Shown here: positions 61,133 to 64,000 of the stretch, one piece after another
Numbering within the stretch: position 1 is the stretch's first letter
Layout: every line of letters begins with the position of its first letter
Source: Sinorhizobium sp. 6-70
GTDB taxonomy: Bacteria > Pseudomonadota > Alphaproteobacteria > Rhizobiales > Rhizobiaceae
Assembly: GCF_030124375.1 (NCBI RefSeq)
Contig: NZ_JASKLS010000001.1
Coordinates: 310,001 to 374,000, forward strand
Direction: 5' to 3'
DNA length: 64,000 nucleotides
The notes under the pieces: generated by a model
Told to the model about the DNA's origin: nothing
Seen by the model: only the letters and a program-made list of their open reading frames with translations
The model's database searches: none
Position numbers and translations under genes: made by a program

Positions 61133-61438
61133 ATGACAGCATACAACGTGGTTCGCTTCCGCACAAAACCGGGGCTGGAGGACGAGTTCGAGGACTGGTT
61201 CCGTAAACTTCGCCGCGACTTCGACGGTTTACGGAGAATGGCGCTCGTCAAGACCGGCGAGCGTTCCTATTGCTCGATCGGCGAGTGGGATAGCTTTGAC
61301 CACATCGTGGCCGCGCGGCCGAAGATGATCAGCAATCTTGACAAGTTCCGCCACTCCCTCGAGGCGCAGGGAGAGAGCATAGATGTCACGGATGCTGTTT
61401 CGGGTGAGGCGATCTACGAGAGCACGCCGACCAAGTAG
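61133..61438 (+). CDS. Small dimeric alpha+beta barrel (ABM-like) protein
   Basis: A 101-residue protein with the pattern of antibiotic-biosynthesis-monooxygenase/EthD-like ferredoxin folds: NVVRFRTKPGLEDEFEDWF, MALVKTGERSYCSIGEWDSF. No signal peptide. GGAGGGTGTC before the ATG is a good ribosome site. Function unknown. Confidence 0.75.
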   Translation: MTAYNVVRFRTKPGLEDEFEDWFRKLRRDFDGLRRMALVKTGERSYCSIGEWDSFDHIVAARPKMISNLDKFRHSLEAQGESIDVTDAVSGEAIYESTPTK

Positions 61439-61439
61439 C

Positions 61440-61472
61440 GCGCCTGCCGTGCCGGGATGTCGCGGCAGGCGC
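61440..61472. terminator. Hairpin between convergent small genes
   Basis: GCGCCTGCCG (61440-61449) pairs with CGGCAGGCGC (61463-61472), a perfect 10-bp stem in the 39-bp convergent gap. No T-run; possibly a shared 3-prime end. Confidence 0.45.
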
Positions 61473-61477
61473 TGTCG

Positions 61478-61744
61478 TCACGCCCCGGCAGTTGGCCAGT
61501 ACTTGTCGTCGGTGAAATCACCGGGAATGGGATTAAGCTGCTCGAGTTTCCCGGCAACGAATTCGATCTGCATCTTCAAATACTGGATGGACCTTGGGAT
61601 CGGCGAGCCGGTTGCGAGGCTGCGAACCCGCCATTGCTCGTAGCCGGTTGCCTTTATCCGTCGCTCCGCTTCGGCGCGGATGGTCGGACTATCGGCGGAC
61701 ACGGCTTCATTGACTTTGCCGCCGTCGATCACTCTGAACTTCAT
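61478..61744 (-). CDS. Small hypothetical protein
   Basis: An 88-residue soluble protein, MKFRVIDGGKVNEAVSADSP, with a region IRAEAERRIKATGYEQWRVR and a later helix. No signal or membrane segment and no recognised family. The ribosome site is weak. Kept because the product reads as a normal globular protein on the coding strand that fits its neighbours. Confidence 0.55.
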   Translation of the reverse strand: MKFRVIDGGKVNEAVSADSPTIRAEAERRIKATGYEQWRVRSLATGSPIPRSIQYLKMQIEFVAGKLEQLNPIPGDFTDDKYWPTAGA

Positions 61745-61788
61745 ACTGGTTTTTCGATGGTTTTCTGAATGGAACTCTGAAGCAATTC

Positions 61789-61815
61789 GGTCCGGAATTG
61801 CGTAGTTGCAAAAAG
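61789..61815. repeat. Intergenic palindromic repeat, family 2, partial copy e
   Basis: GGTCCGGAATTGCGTAGTTG, then CAAAAAG: only the right half of the element, in the orientation of copies b and d. It lies between the small hypothetical gene and gnd. Confidence 0.6.
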
Positions 61816-61864
61816 TCTGGAGGGGGCGGCGAGAGCCGCCCCCGTTACGCGAAGACGATCCGGC

Positions 61865-63295
61865 CTATACGTTCAGCCCACTACCCCACGGACCGTGGTG
61901 GCTGTCGGCGCCGTCGACGCGGTCGAAGCCGTGGGCGCCGAAGAAGTCGCGCTGCGCCTGGATGACGTTGGCCGTGCCGCGGCCGCGGCGGTAGCTGTCG
62001 AAATAGCCGAGCGCGGAGGCGAGCGCCGGCACCGGCAGGCCGCCGAGCACGGCGGTAGAAACGACGCGGCGCAACGCTGCATCGGTCTCCTTGACCATCG
62101 CCGCAAAGGCGGGCGTCACGATCAGGTTGGCGGCGTCCGGCGCCTTGGTGAAGGCAGTGGTGATCTCGTCGAGGAACTGCGAGCGGATGATGCAGCCGGC
62201 GCGCCAGATCTTTGCGATCGCCGGCATCGGCAGGCTCCAGCCGAACTCCTCCGAGGCCGCCGACATCACCGCGAAGCCCTGCGCATAGGCGCCGATCTTG
62301 GCGGCGAGCAGCGCGTTTTCGAGATCCTTGAGGAAGGCGTCCCTGTCCGCCACCTTGAGCTCGCCGACCGGTGGCAGGCCGAGGACCTTCTCGGCTGCTT
62401 CACGCTCCTCCTTCATCGAGGAAATGCTGCGGGCAGCGACGGCCGCCTCGATGCCGGTCGCCGGGATGCCCATGTTCTGCGCCTCGATCACCGACCATTT
62501 GCCGGTGCCCTTCTGGCCGGCCTTGTCGAGGATCAGGTCGACCATCGGCTTGCCGGTCAAAGGATCGGCAGCCTTCAGCACCTTCTCGGTGATCTCGATC
62601 AGGTAGGAGTTCAGCCGGCCCTTGTTCCAGGCGCCGAAGACGTCGCCGATCTCGGCAGCGCTCATCTTCAGCCCGTCGCGCAGGATGCCGTAGATTTCGG
62701 CGATCATCTGCATGTCCGCATATTCGATGCCGTTGTGGATCGTCTTGACGAAGTGGCCGGCGCCGTTTTCACCGAGCCAGGCGACGCACGGGTCGTTCTC
62801 GTATTTCGCTGCGATCGAGGTCAGCACCTTCTCGACGCGGCGATAGGAGTCTTCCGTGCCGCCGACCATGATCGACGGGCCATGACGGGCGCCCTCCTCG
62901 CCACCGGAAACACCCATGCCGATGAAGGTGAGGCCGGAATCCTTCAGTGCGTCGAAGCGGCGCATCGTGTCGCGGAAATTGGCATTGCCGGCGTCGATCA
63001 TGATGTCGCCCTTGGAAAGATAGGGCTTCAGTATATCCATCTGCTGGTCGACCGGATCGCCGGCCTTGATCATGATGATGATCGGCCGCGGCGGGCGGAT
63101 GGCGGCGACAAACTCTTCGATGGTCTCGCAGGGAACGATCTGCTCCTTGAGCGCGCCGGCCTCGGCATAGAACTTGCGCGTCGCCTCGACCGTGCGGTTG
63201 AACACCGCGATCCTGTTGCCCTTTTCCGCGATGTTGAGCGCGAGGTTGGACCCCATGACGCCGAGGCCGATAAGCCCGATTTCCGCCTGTGACAC
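61865..63295 (-). CDS. gnd: 6-phosphogluconate dehydrogenase, decarboxylating
   Basis: A 476-residue enzyme of the oxidative pentose phosphate pathway that converts 6-phosphogluconate to ribulose 5-phosphate with NADP+. The Rossmann start IGLIGLGVMGSNLALNIAEK, the substrate region GVSGGEEGARHGPSIM and the catalytic segment FVKTIHNGIEYADMQMI are all present. The start is GTG at 63295, with GGAGG about 7 bp upstream, giving exactly the usual family length. The longer ORF upstream is rejected. Confidence 0.95.
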   Translation of the reverse strand: MSQAEIGLIGLGVMGSNLALNIAEKGNRIAVFNRTVEATRKFYAEAGALKEQIVPCETIEEFVAAIRPPRPIIIMIKAGDPVDQQMDILKPYLSKGDIMIDAGNANFRDTMRRFDALKDSGLTFIGMGVSGGEEGARHGPSIMVGGTEDSYRRVEKVLTSIAAKYENDPCVAWLGENGAGHFVKTIHNGIEYADMQMIAEIYGILRDGLKMSAAEIGDVFGAWNKGRLNSYLIEITEKVLKAADPLTGKPMVDLILDKAGQKGTGKWSVIEAQNMGIPATGIEAAVAARSISSMKEEREAAEKVLGLPPVGELKVADRDAFLKDLENALLAAKIGAYAQGFAVMSAASEEFGWSLPMPAIAKIWRAGCIIRSQFLDEITTAFTKAPDAANLIVTPAFAAMVKETDAALRRVVSTAVLGGLPVPALASALGYFDSYRRGRGTANVIQAQRDFFGAHGFDRVDGADSHHGPWGSGLNV

Positions 63296-63474
63296 GTGAT
63301 TGCCTCCGTTGGAAGGAAGAGCCGCCGCGATCGGAACAGACGCGCGGACAGCCCCTCGATATTGATCTGCGCATGTTCGGCCCGGTCCGGGAAAGGATGG
63401 GCGGCTGGGGACATGCGGCGGCGGAGGTTCTTTTGGCACTCAAATCGATTTACGACAAGCCACTCCCGCGAAAA

Positions 63475-63633
63475 TCAATCCTTTTCAGGCTTGCCGTCAC
63501 CATCGTCGAGGATGCGCCAGGAGGCTCCGTCCAGGTCTTCGTATTGCCCGCTCTTCAGCGCCCAGAGAAACGCCGCAAGCCCCAGGGCGCCGAGAAAGAG
63601 CGCGATCGGGATGAGATAGATGAGCGTGTTCAT
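63475..63633 (-). CDS. ccoS: Cytochrome cbb3 oxidase maturation protein CcoS (FixS)
   Basis: A 52-residue protein with one N-terminal membrane segment ([32 protein letters not shown]) and the CcoS tail [11 protein letters not shown]. It is needed for heme or copper insertion into the cbb3 oxidase used at low oxygen and in bacteroids. Its ATG at 63633 overlaps the ccoI stop by 4 bp (ATGA). It is too short for a typical 60-codon cut-off, so it was found by reading the frame downstream of ccoI. Confidence 0.93.
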   Translation of the reverse strand: MNTLIYLIPIALFLGALGLAAFLWALKSGQYEDLDGASWRILDDGDGKPEKD

Positions 63634-64000
63634 GACGCACTCCGTACCGGCCGCAAGCCCGCCGCATGCGGCGGCGACTCTGGAGGGGCAGCAGTTCCAA
63701 GCCCCTTGAGCCGCAACGCATTGAACACCACGATCAGCGACGAGGTCGACATGGCGACGGCGGCAACGAGCGGCGTCGCATAGCCGAGAATCGCGACCGG
63801 CACGGCGATGACGTTGTAGCCGATCGCTAGCGCAAAATTCTGCCGGATCAGCCGGCCGGCGCGACGCGAGGTCTTAATGGCGAAGGGAACGGCGTTGAGG
63901 CTTTGATGCATGAAGACAAAATCCGCAGCCTGCCGGCCGACATCGGCCGCGGTCGCCGGCGCCATCGAGACATGGGCCGCCCGCAATGCCGGCGCGTCGT
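63630..64000 (-). CDS. ccoI: Copper-translocating P-type ATPase CcoI (FixI), C-terminal part
   Basis: The frame is open to the right edge; about 123 codons of the C-terminus are in the window. [21 protein letters not shown] belongs to the hinge motif GDGxNDAPAL of P1B ATPases. Two final membrane segments follow ([40 protein letters not shown]), with MSTSS and NALRL typical of CcoI/FixI. It loads copper into cbb3 oxidase. The rest of the gene, and probably ccoG/ccoNOQP, lies beyond 64000. Confidence 0.93.
   Translation of the reverse strand, partial: DAPALRAAHVSMAPATAADVGRQAADFVFMHQSLNAVPFAIKTSRRAGRLIRQNFALAIGYNVIAVPVAILGYATPLVAAVAMSTSSLIVVFNALRLKGLGTAAPPESPPHAAGLRPVRSAS

Overview
The window is a GC-rich alphaproteobacterial chromosome segment. 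Gene content and repeats point to Sinorhizobium/Ensifer (Rhizobiales): DUF2270, Usg, DUF982, DUF4174 and DUF1289 proteins, a cobT/cobS pair, a zur-znu locus, a BigR operon, ccoI-ccoS (fixI/fixS) genes and several families of rhizobial intergenic palindromic repeats, including four about 103-bp elements that look like RIME1. Species cannot be fixed from sequence alone. No phage, integrase, transposase, tRNA, rRNA or CRISPR array was seen.

Layout. 1-4.8 kb: the N-terminal part of a secreted Glu/Gln-rich repeat protein that runs off the left edge, then a polar amino acid ABC importer (binding protein plus two permeases, no ATPase). 4.9-12.8 kb: housekeeping genes (Usg, DUF2270, methyltransferase, beta-hydroxyacid dehydrogenase, AlkD-like repair protein, Lrp regulator, uracil-DNA glycosylase family, SNase-like nuclease, membrane histidine kinase, dgkA). 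13-18 kb: divergent cobT and cobS, DUF1289, a retropepsin-like protease and an ABC-2 exporter. 18-21 kb: a BigR-type sulfide/persulfide operon with a clear AT-rich operator. 21-27 kb: a candidate small RNA, an extensin-like peptidase, a Kazal-like lipoprotein, a chemoreceptor and a thioesterase. 27.6-36.8 kb: uvrB with unusual tails, cspA, dusA, a J-domain protein and small hypothetical genes.

36.9-42.2 kb: a FAH-family hydrolase, a gamma-carbonic anhydrase, zur-znuB-znuC divergent from znuA with two palindromes between them, and an RcnB-like gene with its own palindrome. 42.3-48.1 kb: a GH43 glycosidase and a TRAP transporter whose binding protein resembles the alpha-keto-acid binder TakP. 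48.4-60.9 kb: a nine-gene minus-strand sugar locus (sugar ABC importer, GH2 beta-mannosidase, D-lyxose isomerase family, TIM-barrel isomerase, Gfo/Idh/MocA dehydrogenase, aldo/keto reductase) with a divergent LacI regulator. It reads as a complete uptake, hydrolysis and isomerisation pathway for a beta-mannoside. 61-64 kb: small proteins, gnd, and the end of a cytochrome cbb3 assembly cluster (ccoI-ccoS).

The most interesting items are the beta-mannoside locus, the orphan sRNA-like unit at 21.1-21.2 kb, the palindrome in front of the RcnB-like gene, the in-frame palindrome inside uvrB, and the 90/87-bp tandem repeat in the left-edge gene. Function calls rest on reading motifs by eye; no database search was run.
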